The notes beneath the pieces are model-generated. The model ran no database searches. It saw nothing but the letters and a program-made list of their open reading frames with translations, and had not been told where the DNA came from. Made by a program: the position numbers and the translations under genes. From Liolophura sinensis (lineage: Eukaryota; Mollusca; Polyplacophora; Chitonida; Chitonidae): a DNA stretch of 64,000 bases. Location: NCBI RefSeq assembly GCF_032854445.1, contig NC_088301.1, positions 15,560,281-15,624,280 on the forward strand, written 5' to 3'. Positions 47,165-56,940 of the stretch are shown one piece after another (within the stretch, counting starts at the first letter, position 1; each line of letters starts with the position of its first letter).

Positions 47165-47712
47165 ATCAGGACTGGCAAACGCATAATGAACATTTGTTTT
47201 ACAACGTCTCTCAGAACTGGCAAACGCATTATGTCCACTCGTTTTACAACGTCGATCAGAACTGGAAAACAAATTATGTCCATTCGTTTTACATTGTTGA
47301 TCAGAACTAGCAAACGCATTATGTCCATTCGTTTTACAATGTCAATCAGAACTGGCACACGCGTTATGTCCAAAAACGAATGGACATAATGCGATGTCCA
47401 TTCGTTTTAAAACGTTTATCAGAACTGGCAAACGCATTATGTCCATTCATTTTACAATGTCGATTAGAAGTGGCAAACGCATTATGTCCATTCGTTTTAC
47501 AATGTCGATTAGAACTGGCAAACACATCGTTTTACATTGTCGATCAGAACTGGCAAACGCATTATATTCATTCGCTTTACATTGTTGATCAGAACTAGCA
47601 AACGCATTATGTCCATTCGTTTTACAAGGTCGATTAGAACTGGCAAACGCATTATGTACATTCGTTTTACATTGTCGATCAGAACTGGCAAACGCATTAT
47701 ACCCATTCCCCT
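47165..47712. repeat. 45-bp minisatellite, about 12 units, with one inverted piece
   Basis: Units read GTCGATCAGAACTGGCAAAC then GCATTATGTCCATTCGTTTT and ACAAT. CAAACGCATT at 47221 has its counterpart 45 bp on. At 47373-47392 the 20-mer AAAACGAATGGACATAATGC is the exact inverse of the unit, placed beside a direct copy and able to form a hairpin. The core GATCAGAACT is shared with the 33-bp array 3 kb upstream. Frames of up to 139 codons here result from the 3-divisible period. Confidence 0.92.
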
Positions 47713-49370
47713 AACAACGTCAAGGGAAATTGTACATTTGTGTGAAGATGTGTCCATCCATCGAACCTGTATGGACGACGTGACATGTGGAATTGGACCA
47801 GTAACGCCTTTCAACCCTCGCCCTCAACTTACACCATCCAGCCTCCACCCTCACCTCCTACTCCGAACCTCAACCTTACTTGCAATTAACAAAATAGTTT
47901 TGTACAACTATTTTTTAATAATCTGGACGTTTCTCATTTCAGAATTAGCGTCATGATCATTCCGGCCTATTTCTTCTCTCTGACTTGATTAATGGAAACA
48001 GTTTCGTTAAAAACTAAGGTAACAAAATCATTCAATAACTTAATTAATCCTCTAACTAACAATTGGCTTTGGTTTTGAATCTCCAAGTTTAAGTTTAAGA
48101 AAACTGTACAGAAGGGTTTAGGTTGACCTAGTTAGTACCAAGTGATTTCCCAAGTGTCTCCAATGCCTACAAGTAATAGCACATACACATATTTAAAGTG
48201 ATATTGTACTAGCATGTCCATTAACCTCGTTAACTCAGTATGACCACCGCATCTCGCAATATGTCACCTTGAGGATTCCTTCGGTTCTGCTCATTGCCCC
48301 AATGCGCAAGTCCCAAATCTCAAGCTCAGTTTAAAAGACATCTTCATTTCATCAGCAGAACAGAAAAATAATGGCTCCAAATCTCATTGTACTGATTAAT
48401 GTCCCCTAGAGATTCCAATTTTTCTACATGTCTTCATATTCTTGCCTTCTTTTTTGTTCTCGGTTGAAATATATGGCTTAATTAAGTTTAAGTTAAGAAA
48501 ATTCAAAGACAGACTGATAAATAGGCTTATGAAGTTCATGGGAAGGTGTTCGGAATGAATAACACATTTGATCAGAGCTCTGAGTTCCTAGACTTCCGGA
48601 TCCGAGCCAGCTCTGTTGTGAGTTCAAGATTGATGACTGTCCATCTTATTGTACAGCTTGTCAAAGATCTGGTGTTACACGGTGGGAAAATATGGGTTTT
48701 ACAGTGTCTGTCTCACCATTTAGATCTCATAGTCTGCTAAACTTGTCACCTGAAGCTGGACCCTAGTCTAATCATCAATTGGATGAAAGTAAGGGACAGA
48801 GACAGTAATCCCCTTTTTAAATGGAACATTGAATTATTTAAAACTGGCGTGACAGAAAAGACTCGGCGACCTAGCGTAAAGCTCCTGAATAAATCCCATC
48901 TGTATTAATACAAATCTCGCTAGATGCCTTGGGGCGGTAAGACAGCGATTAAGTTCATCGGAGAAAAGGAAACTGTCAGACTGAACAAAATCGACATGTT
49001 TACCTTAGCTGTCAATCATCTGCTCACCGCAAACTGAAAAGTGGATCATGAGACAAGCGGGTGTGTACACATATGCATTGTATTTTTGGAATAATCCGTT
49101 ATATTTCCGAATTTTCCGTTATCCGCCCGTATATTCTTACTCATCTATGACGATACCGAAACTGACACTTTTATATACATCCATATACATGTATTATCTG
49201 TTTCAAAAAATAGTAGCTATAGGTCAAATCTCCACTGACCCCACTGATTTATCACAGTGTGGCCGGTTTTAGTTCCCCATTTAGAAGGTGATCATTTTTT
49301 TTGAAGTGTAACAGATCCAGTTTATAGTAAATCTCCTTCTTGATATGTCGCTTTTTGAGAACTCCCTCAG
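47713..49370. other. Intergenic DNA, nothing recognised
   Basis: Short frames only; AATTAAGTTTAAGTTAAGAA-like phrases occur at 48070-48110 and 48480-48505 but no element is defined. Confidence 0.4.
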
Positions 49371-49645
49371 CTGCTGATCAGTTCGCTTCATTAGCCGTTT
49401 GGAAATATTATGACGTAAATGAAAGAAAATTGTCTCACATCATGGAATCTTCGGGTGATTTCTCCAATTTGAGCAATAGTAATAAATTTTTACTCCGCGG
49501 TCTGAAGAACGAATGTAGGTCTAGCGAAAGGGTTAAGGAACAGTACTTCCAGTCTCTTTTTGGATTTTCTGTGACTTGGGAAAGTGCTGATGGCGCCCCG
49601 TGTATATTTTACCCCGGTCCTCTTACCCAAAGTTTTATGGGATGA
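49371..49645 (+). pseudogene. Candidate Ig-V-like exon remnant
   Basis: A frame open from 49340 reads, after a possible acceptor CCCTCAG at 49364-49370 in phase 1, a stretch resembling the C to D strands of an Ig V-type domain: a Trp in LAVWKYYDVNERKL, an SSGDFSNLSNSN loop, then NKFLLRGLKN, the place where L-x-I-x-x-V and D-x-G-x-Y-x-C usually follow. Those later strands are not recognisable in this or neighbouring frames, so the exon is either broken or misread. It lies 0.5 kb upstream of a solo LTR that separates it from the Ig-like exon at 51320-51864. The assignment is pattern-based inference. Confidence 0.25.
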
Positions 49646-50167
49646 CGATTACTTCTGGCCGGGTAGTTGATAAACTAGATGGCGTTGCAAAAACGGCCGA
49701 TGAGGGATCAGAACACACAGCCACTCTTAAAAAACCTCGCCAGTCTTAGCAAACTTTTATATCACTTATCCAACAGGGCGTCCAGTTGGCCCAGGGAGTA
49801 CTGGCGCCATTTCTGAGCACTTTGTGACCGAGTGACTAAAGCCGGGGACACACTGGGAATAAGTCCCTTAAGGCCTTTAAAAAAAAACTGCTGTGTTTGG
49901 CGGAAATCTCATTCACATATAACCGACTATTTTGTTTCAATTGCGCTCGGGAGACCTGATGCACTGTACCTGTTTTACATTCTATAGTTGGGAATGTCCT
50001 TTTCACTGATGGCATGACAATGTCAGGCAGATGTCTGATGGATAAGATATAGGGGTTAAAGTCAACAAATATATTACACAGATGGTAAGGAAAATCAATA
50101 TAATCAATTGTGTCTAGTCGTGGCGGTAACTATGGAGTATGCATGTCTGTATGTAAGTGGATAAAAA

Positions 50168-50171
50168 GTAT
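50168..50171 (+). repeat. Target site duplication GTAT, left of solo LTR
   Basis: Matches GTAT at 50917-50920. Four bases alone could be chance; combined with TG...CA ends and promoter/poly(A) order it is convincing. Confidence 0.75.
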
Positions 50172-50916
50172 TGTTACGACCCAAACTGTCTGTATTATAA
50201 AGAGATGACTTGTTCGAAATACATGTACACGACAGTTTAGCCGCACAAAAAAGTAACCAAAACCAGCAGATTTTATTTTACAACAATTTATTAGCTTAAC
50301 AAGAACAGATAATAAGACTTATCCAAATACTAAAGTACTTAATTTTAACAAGAAAGGATAGCAGTATCTATACAAATACTAAAGTACTTACGGTGTCAAG
50401 TCCAAACGGACGCATATATTCCACAATATATACCACACAGGCAGAAATGCTCAGAGGCATATTCACAAGAGGGAAAATCCACAGTATAACTGAGTGTATG
50501 ACGAAATATACACAAAATTCCACAGACAGGGTCCGTGTACTAATAAGCACGAATCAAATATACAAGCTCGGACTGAACAAGTGCTCGGTGGAGATAGGAT
50601 ATAACAAAGCCAGAGGCTATAAAGACACCGAAATTCAGCACAAAAGGCCTACTAAAGTGATACACAGCGAAAGCATCCAAACTCTCAATAATTCTCCTTT
50701 CTCTCCGTTCTCTGTTCTCTCCTTTTGACCTGCTTTCATAGCTCTTATATAGCCTGGTGGAATTGTCTAGAATAAGAAAATTCCTGAACACTTGATGTAA
50801 ACAAACAGGCACCGAACTGCGCGCATTCTGGAACACTCTAAGGCAGGCGCCGAACTCAGCGTATGTAAACAGTGGCAAGCTAAATTTAGAAACTGACGGC
50901 AGTCGTGCACATAACA
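50172..50916 (-). mobile_element. Solo LTR of a retrotransposon (745 bp) with 4-bp target duplication
   Basis: Terminal inverted TGTTA...TAACA ends (50172 and 50916) are flanked by GTAT on both sides (50168-50171 and 50917-50920). On the minus strand it holds a TATA box (GCTATATAAGAGC, 50741-50753) and, 450 bp downstream, AATAAA signals around 50272-50294, the expected U3-R-U5 order. No internal retroelement coding region or second LTR is present, so it is a solo LTR left by recombination. A 4-bp duplication fits Ty3/Gypsy-type elements; the superfamily is inferred. Frames inside (for example 50393-50728) are incidental. Confidence 0.85.
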
Positions 50917-50920
50917 GTAT
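50917..50920 (+). repeat. Target site duplication GTAT, right of solo LTR
   Basis: Identical to 50168-50171 and directly follows the terminal CA of the LTR. Confidence 0.75.
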
Positions 50921-51103
50921 ATACATATATGTTCAGAAAGGAAAACAACACATTTAGTGTAACGCCCCAGTCACACGATGTGATTTGTCGTATCGACTTG
51001 GATCAAATTCGATTAGCTGAACAAAAAAGAACAAACGTTATTTTCCACCATTTGTAGAATTAGACAAATCGCACCGTGTAACCATGTGTCCTATTTCCAT
51101 TTT

Positions 51104-51195
51104 TTTAATTTATTTATTTATCTGATTAGTGGTCTATGACGTATTTAAGTACATTGCACTATACAACGGCGGATTTCCGTATGAAATTAGCTCTG
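51104..51195 (-). repeat. SINE family 2 tail fragment, diverged
   Basis: TTTAATTTATTTATTTATCT, TATTTAAGTACATTGCAC and TATACAACGGCGGATTTCC resemble the antisense tail and body of family 2. Confidence 0.5.
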
Positions 51196-51319
51196 TATCA
51201 AGCTTATTAAATATTGGATATGACAAATCACACGGTATGAACGCGACCGTACACCGTATACAAGCGATACCATACATGACTCTCAATTTGGCCACATTGT
51301 ACTCAGTACATTCTGCTAA

Positions 51320-51864
51320 ATGGCAAGCACTGGCGGCACAGGATATATTTTCAAAGGCATTGGTATGATCAAACTCTTAGATTGTGAACTCCAGGACTCG
51401 TCTAACGAAGCATCCGATACATCTGCCTATGGGGAAGAGATGCATCACCATGGCCGTGGGTACATGATAAATTCGAATACACTTGATGGAACAATTCGAC
51501 TGGTTTGCGAAATGGACCCCAGGCCTACCGTAAACACGAGACGGATGCTTAGGCTATCGTGGGGATCTGGCAGCGATTTTATGGTTGTCAGCTTCTACAC
51601 ACACGCTGGCATCCATGCATTAGCGCCGCGTTATTGCCTTCCCAGGGAAAGATTCGAAGTATCAGAAACATCTCCACAGATTCGACCCTCTCGTAACGTT
51701 TTCAGCGATAGGGATTGGCTCAAGGATGGATATCTGTAAAACATATGTAGAACTTCACGTTACTTCAGCAGATCATGGCGAGTATTTTGCCGTTGGTAAC
51801 ATCTTGCAAAATTCTGGACTAGCTTGTGTGGTTGAAACTGTGTCGGGTGTGCCGCAAGAGAAAG
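51320..51864 (+). pseudogene. Candidate Ig-like domain exon, apparently frameshifted
   Basis: A 139-codon frame (51320-51739) has a B-strand-like DGTIRLVCEM and a C-strand Trp in RMLRLSWGSG. The expected end of the domain, ELHVTSADHGEYF then SGLACVVETVSG, continues in another frame from about 51690-51735 up to 51864, where AAAG|GTAAGG is a strong splice donor in phase 1. The match to L-x-V-x-x-x-D-x-G-x-Y spans the frame change, so there is an indel (pseudogene, assembly error) or an unrecognised tiny intron. A possible acceptor ends at AACTCCAG near 51392. The protein would be an extracellular or secreted Ig-like molecule. No family name can be given. Confidence 0.35.
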
Positions 51865-51899
51865 GTAAGGATAACTAGGATTTTCCATCATAAAATACT

Positions 51900-52275
51900 G
51901 AAGCATAGATAGTATTACCAAATAGTCACGACAGTGTAATAGTTGGTAAGTATAATTTAGAATTAAAGATTTACAGCATGGTGAGTGAAACCAGAACTGC
52001 CACGACAGTATGATAGCCTACCAATAGCTACACGTAACGGATGAAATACGCCCTTTTATCAGGTTACCTCTGTCAGGGTTGTATTTTAACTGTTCATGTA
52101 ATGCATAAATAGTTGCAATTTGAACACCCCTAGGACCATGGCTCAAGCAAAATTAGGTATTAAAAATGCAGTGCTGTCAACTGCAATTTATGACACGTCA
52201 ATGATCTAGAATTACTCGAAATGCTGTGTCATCACATTTACCATGCAACAACATTAAAACAATGCAAAGGGACCA
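51900..52275 (+). mobile_element. Family A copy with a single core unit
   Basis: AATTAAAGATTTACAGCATG, CACGACAGTATGATAGCCT, CACGTAACGGATGAAATACG, GTTTGTATTTTAACTGTT-like block, AATGCATAAATAGTTGCAAT, ACCATGGCTCAAGCAAAATT, then one diverged core unit ending GATCTAGAATTACTCGAAAT and the right flank CATCACATTTACCATGCAAC. Confidence 0.8.
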
Positions 52276-52324
52276 GGCCTCGTGGGTGCTTAGTCCACCT
52301 GCAGAATCCTGGTTTTAGGCACAA

Positions 52325-52615
52325 ATACAATATAATTAAAGGCGTACAGCTAAGAGAGTAAGACCAGAACAGCAACGACAGTGTGATAGCTGGCAAATGG
52401 TCACAAATAACTGGTGATATCCGGCCTTAATGCCAGTTTACCTCAGCTAGTCACCTGTGCATATACTAATTGTCCTTGTAAATATAAGCGTCATGTCCGA
52501 CATTCATATACCATTCGTAGTGCGTAAAGGGCGTTTATATTTAAACCCTTAAATATAGCAGGAACTTAAACAGCTCATAGCGCCATAACTAGCAGAATCT
52601 CAAACACAGGATCTG
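52325..52615 (+). mobile_element. Second adjacent family A copy, partial
   Basis: AATTAAAGGCGTACAGCTAA, GCAACGACAGTGTGATAGCT, AATGGTCACAAATAACTGGT and CAGTTTACCTCAG repeat the left flank. The junction part (AACTTAAACAGCTCATAGCG) follows after an inserted or diverged stretch at 52465-52550. Confidence 0.75.
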
Positions 52616-52633
52616 TTTATCCATAAACTCTTA

Positions 52634-53199
52634 AGCCACATTCAGACTACCCAACTCATTAAGAGTGAACTTGAAGTTGAGTCAACAAGTGGAGCCCTGT
52701 TGAGTAGTCTGGACGGGTGGTTCAACTCCGTTCACCAAAACTCAACACCATCCAACTTTATTGAATCGGAAATGATGCTTGTGTATTTTTTGTCAGCAAG
52801 TTGAGTCAAGTGGAGTGAATGTAGCCAATCAGCCGCAGTATAGAAATAACGTAACAGTCCTAAGGCCAAAGACAAAAGAGAGAAACTGGTCATATATTTT
52901 CGTCGATAAAGGAGTATAGCCATAGCAATAAACGCAGCCGATAAAGCCACGACACGGTTCTTCCAGCTGTTTGTCATTGTTTCTCATGCATTTGAGAGAA
53001 AGATGGAAATTTCCATCCAATTTATTGAAAATTTGGTAACAAACACAGCTCAATACATTTCAACACTCGACAACAGTGTTGGACAGTCTTGACCTATCTG
53101 CTTTGTAGTGTGGACGGGACACTCAACTTACCTCAACAGCATTCAACTTGCTGTTGAGTCAACAAAACTTGAATGATGTTGTATAGTCTGAACGGGGCA
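52634..53199. mobile_element. 566-bp TIR element, Harbinger-like, TTA target duplication
   Basis: The ends AGCCACATTCAGACTACCCA and, inverted from the right, TGCCCCGTTCAGACTATACA match well, and longer subterminal stretches containing GTTGAGTCAACA and GTCTGGACGGG/GTCCCGTCCACACTAC are also mirrored. TTA flanks both sides (52631-52633 and 53200-53202). The core carries two overlapping minus-strand frames (52732-52977, 81 codons; 52829-53053, 74 codons) without a transposase signature, so it is probably a deletion derivative. The PIF/Harbinger label rests on the 3-bp duplication only. Confidence 0.75.
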
Positions 53200-53202
53200 T
53201 TA

Positions 53203-54330
53203 ATCTAAAAGATTTTTTCTTTACATGGGGAGAAAAAAATAAAGGAAACTCTCACAAACAGAAATTGTAATCTGCTTATTACAATCCGACTGGCAATGAT
53301 AAATAAATTGAAAAAAATTACTCCCAAATCTGTTCGCTTATTTGATCATATACTGGCTCCCCTAATAATCTTTAATTGCTTTGTCAGTCTTACTATTCTT
53401 GATTTGAATCCTCTTATTTCATGCTGTCACAATATTAATGGTAGTATACAGTGAGCGTTTGGTAGTGAGTGCAAAGCACCACAGGATAAATTGTTTAAAG
53501 CCAATTCTTGAAAGAAATTTAATCGCCAAAGCTCCAACATAAACAATGCACTAATGAAACACAAAAATTGAGAAAAGACCCTAGCCAGAGGCTGTATATA
53601 CATTCATCGTATTGAACTTGATTGCCTCTTTGAATATGTGAACAGTTGTTATTAGAGCGCATGAGATATGCATATTTTGCTTATCGCCAAGTTGTACACT
53701 AGCATGGTACACGGTTTGGATACCAATTTCATTCATTTGCCTGTAGCATTGATCATACACGAACGAGTCCTACATTAGCCACGATATTCTGTTTGAACCC
53801 CAAACCGGTTTCGGAACGGAACAGAGCACAATCGATTAGGTGTTGTTATAAGTGGTATTGTTGAGCTTTTTTGTTAAGAACAATAAACAGTTATTTTGTG
53901 TTTTTGTTAACTTTAGCGAGATATGCGACGCCATTTGAGATGCCAGCCTGTTGACTAAATTTGAATCTAAAACGTGGACAAATACAAAACCACATGTTGC
54001 GCACATCAGGATTCTTTAATTGTAAGATTAGAGTTAGGCAAAGTGCCAACCTATTTTTGCTTTACCTTAACGATCTCAAATTCATTTTCTTAGGAAAACG
54101 ATGTCCAGGATATAAGGGCGCTGAAAATCAAGGACAAACTTTAAGTTTTGTATCAGTGTGTTTAACTTAAGTTCAACTGTTCAAGAGATACAGTATTTAC
54201 TGGGAAATGACCAGGTGCATGGACAAACTGATGGCCAGAGGCCAGACTGACATCGAAATTAGCTAGATTTCTTCCACATTCTTAGGTCTACATGTTACGT
54301 ATGTTTAATAAAATTTTGTCACAAATTTCA
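53203..54330. other. Intergenic DNA, nothing recognised
   Basis: No gene or repeat family recognised. Confidence 0.45.
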
Positions 54331-54334
54331 AGAG

Positions 54335-54650
54335 ATATCGTGTTAGCAAGCCCTTCCTAAAATTTCACATTGTTGACCTCAGTGACCTTAATAAATAGAC
54401 CCACCTTCGCAGAAAACATTGTTCTCCTTCATGACAAAGTTTAACAGTTGTGAAAGTTTGGTGAATTTGAGGTAAAACTGTTCAAGAGATATCGAGATAA
54501 CACACTTTCCAAAGAAGGATAACGTTAACGACCCCTCTGACCTTGAGAAGTCGATAGGGTTTTTCTCATGGTGTAAAACGGTAAACTTTGAGTGTCGTGC
54601 TAAAGAGAATATGGACAGAAAGACGGACTAACGGACAGGCAGACAATACC
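54335..54650. repeat. Dispersed repeat with TGACCT/GACGGAC motifs
   Basis: CAAGAGATATCG occurs twice (54329 and 54483), each in a frame of TTGACCTCAGTGACCTTA or ACCCCTCTGACCTTGAG, followed by GACAGAAAGACGGACTAACG and GACAGGCAGACAA. This vocabulary is typical of a widespread invertebrate intergenic repeat; the element boundaries are unclear. Confidence 0.5.
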
Positions 54651-54742
54651 TCTAGACCAACATTAGCTAAGGTTTAAAAAACAATGGTCATTTTGTTCTG
54701 CAAACGAAAACTCAAAATGACAAAAAGGTTTTAGTAATGTCA

Positions 54743-55658
54743 TGTAACAATACATTGTATGTTTATAGTTTGTCATTTCCTAGCGCGGCTTAGTCACGTG
54801 ACGTGTTCATTTCAGTCACAGCCGGGTAGTCTAAATATAGAACATCTTGTAAATTTCTAGCTAATCAGTTTCGATTGACTGATGCTTCTGGAAAATGACC
54901 TTGTTTATGTTTTCTCGAAGCTTCGATGACAATATAAAAAGCGGTAGATTTGTAGGCTTACGGAGAGTCAGTTACAGTTATGAACAGAGAGATTCAGTTA
55001 ATATCAATGAAATCTATGATAGACAGTGATAAGATAGTGATATTTGGAGAGCTACAAGGTGTTTTGACGAAGTTACGGGCGATACATCACATCTGTAGTT
55101 AGAAGAAATCGTTAGTACCTTTGGAGTGGAAAAGCCGGTGTAATTTGGATTAGCCGGACTAGGATTAACGGGTGATTGTTGGCGGACATTCTGCTGCTTG
55201 TGAACTCTGACTATCGTGCATGCTTTCTGGAGGTTTTGTAGTCTCGATACCAGAAGAGTATCAACCTCCCCTCGTGAGACGAGTCGGAGGATTCAACCCT
55301 GTTGTGGTTGGGGGAGATCAACAAACTGTGCCAGTAAAGAGGAAACGGACGTCCACAACAGGACTGGAATATTCCAAGGGCGGGTGGACAACGACGGAAA
55401 GTCAAGTTAAGGACTGTAGCGTAACTCGGGCCTGAAGTATTTATACACGCTTGTAAGCTGCCGCCATTTATTGTAACGTTTATTATATATATAATATATC
55501 CTGTGCATTGCTATTTGTAGTTTAAATCATTATTTTCTTTTCTGATTTATTAAATTGTTAAACCAACCATTTGAGTGTTTGAGAGTATTACTCTGTTTGA
55601 CCCAGGTTAGGCTCGTTTTCGGGAATTGATTTTGGCTTCTTATACCGATACCCTAACA
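54743..55658 (+). mobile_element. LTR-like sequence (probable solo LTR, ends uncertain)
   Basis: Starts TGTAACAATACATTG and ends CCGATACCCTAACA, giving TG...CA termini. A TATA box (AATATAAAAAGCGG, 54931-54944) precedes a GGAGAGTCAGTTACAGTTAT transcript-start-like region; AT-rich poly(A)-type sequence (GATTTATTAAATTG) lies at 55544-55558. Length about 916 bp. No exact target duplication was found (GTCA left, GTAC right), so the ends or the classification may be wrong. A 71-codon frame at 55220-55435 lies inside. Confidence 0.45.
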
Positions 55659-55674
55659 GTACAAGAACGAAAAA

Positions 55675-56003
55675 CTGAGTAATTTACCCTTTGAAGTCGG
55701 GAGATCCGGGATCAAAACTGGTTAAGGTCATGCTAAAGGGCTTGAAAATGGTACCTGTTACGTTTGGCGCTCAGCACGGAGAGGTTAGAGGAAGGAAGTA
55801 AGCTCTGTGGCAATATAGTGTGACTGGGTGGAGTGTCCTGTCTCTTGTCTCGGCATGATACTTATGTGGCGGCAGCTATTTGAGGCACGGATTCGCCCTG
55901 CTATGAGAAGGCACAGTATATGTCAACACACCTAATGGCTCCTCTTCGTCACATGATTAAAAATTGTTAAGTACGACGTTAAACTCCAATCCTGCATGAA
56001 TCA
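55675..56003 (+). mobile_element. SINE family 3 copy
   Basis: TGAGTAATTTACCCTTTGAA, GTCGGGAGATCCGGGATCAA (B-box side), GCGCTCAGCACGGAGAGG, GGCATGATACTTATGTGGCG and the tail AAAAATTGTTAAGTACGACG then TTAAACTCC. This copy shows the full family 3 body, of which 16850-17092 is a shortened version. Confidence 0.8.
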
Positions 56004-56079
56004 TTAGCGAGATATTCAAAGGGATGCCCATAAATATGCCTATAAAACATTGTCATTTACTTATAAAATTGATTTTTTA

Positions 56080-56275
56080 CGGCTCACTCAAGAATCTTTC
56101 ACTTATACGAAGGCGGTCAGCATTACGGTGGGAGGAAAGCGGACAGAGCCAGGGCAAACCCCACAACCGGAGAAGAAGACAGCAGGTGCTGGGATGGAAC
56201 TCACAGCGACCGCAGTGGTGAGAGGCTTCTGGGTCGTTGCGTCGCGCTGACGTGCTAACCAGCTTGGCTAGGAAT
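56080..56275 (-). mobile_element. SINE family 2 copy with head
   Basis: Antisense TCAAGAATCTTTCACTTATA, CGAAGGCGGTCAGCATTACG, GAGCCAGGGCAAACCCCA, GGGATGGAACTCACAGCG (B box), GTGAGAGGCTTCTGGGTC and GCTAACCAGCTTGGCTAG (A box side). The tRNA end lies at the right. Confidence 0.82.
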
Positions 56276-56529
56276 TGTTAATTAAGACATACATAAATTG
56301 CAGATTTGTCTCCTATTAAGAATTTCAAAAGCCAGGCTAAACAAGTTATTTTAGGTGTTCTAGAAAACATAAACTCAATAATTACCTGACGAGCTAAATT
56401 GTACAACGATGTTGTAAAACCTGTTATTTAGTTAAGGTGTAGAAGTATGGGATTGTTAAAGAATTGATGAGCTGGAAACGCGTCAGATTTAATCTTTTAA
56501 GCGAGCACTCAGTCTGAAGCTGTAATACT

Positions 56530-56640
56530 CAGACTTTACTGCAATTTGTTAGACGTCACTGGTCTAGAGTTACTCAAAATGAGGTGTATTCATCACATTT
56601 AACATACGATCACAACAAAACATTGCAAATCCTTCCAAGA
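56530..56640 (+). repeat. Family A right-end fragment
   Basis: TTAGACGTCACTGGTCTAGA, GTTACTCAAAATGAGGTG and CATCACATTTAACATACG match one core unit plus the right flank of the copy ending near 52275. Confidence 0.65.
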
Positions 56641-56804
56641 AACCAACGGACGTCTTTTTTGTTTGAAATAATACCAGTCAGTTCAATAACAAGTTGCGTT
56701 GCATTCTTCTAAAGTTAAAACTTGAAGAATCATTTAAGGAAACGTGAAATGCAGACAAGAAAATGTCTCACAAAGGCATTTCCTGTAATATATCAACTTT
56801 AATG

Positions 56805-56940
56805 ATGGGTTTGATTTGATCTATTACTGTTTTCTTCGCCGTACTCACGAATATTTCACTTACACCACGGCTGCCAGCATTATGGTGAGAAGAAACCGGG
56901 CAAAGCCCGGGAAAACCCACGACCATCCGCTAATGACTGG
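56805..56940 (-). mobile_element. SINE family 2 copy, 3' part
   Basis: Antisense CGCCGTACTCACGAATATTT, CACTTACACCACGGCTGCC, AGCATTATGGTGAGAAGA and AACCGGGCAAAGCCCGGG. Confidence 0.8.

Noticed and set aside
47050-47956. Several 64 to 139-codon frames around the 45-bp array
   Set aside because: Period is divisible by three and lacks stops, so frames on both strands are automatic.
50393-50926. Frames of 111 and 128 codons around 50.4-50.9 kb
   Set aside because: They lie within the solo LTR and on opposite strands; LTRs are not expected to code for them.
52732-53053. Transposase gene inside the 52.6 kb TIR element
   Set aside because: Only two short overlapping frames without DDE or DNA-binding motifs; at most a remnant.
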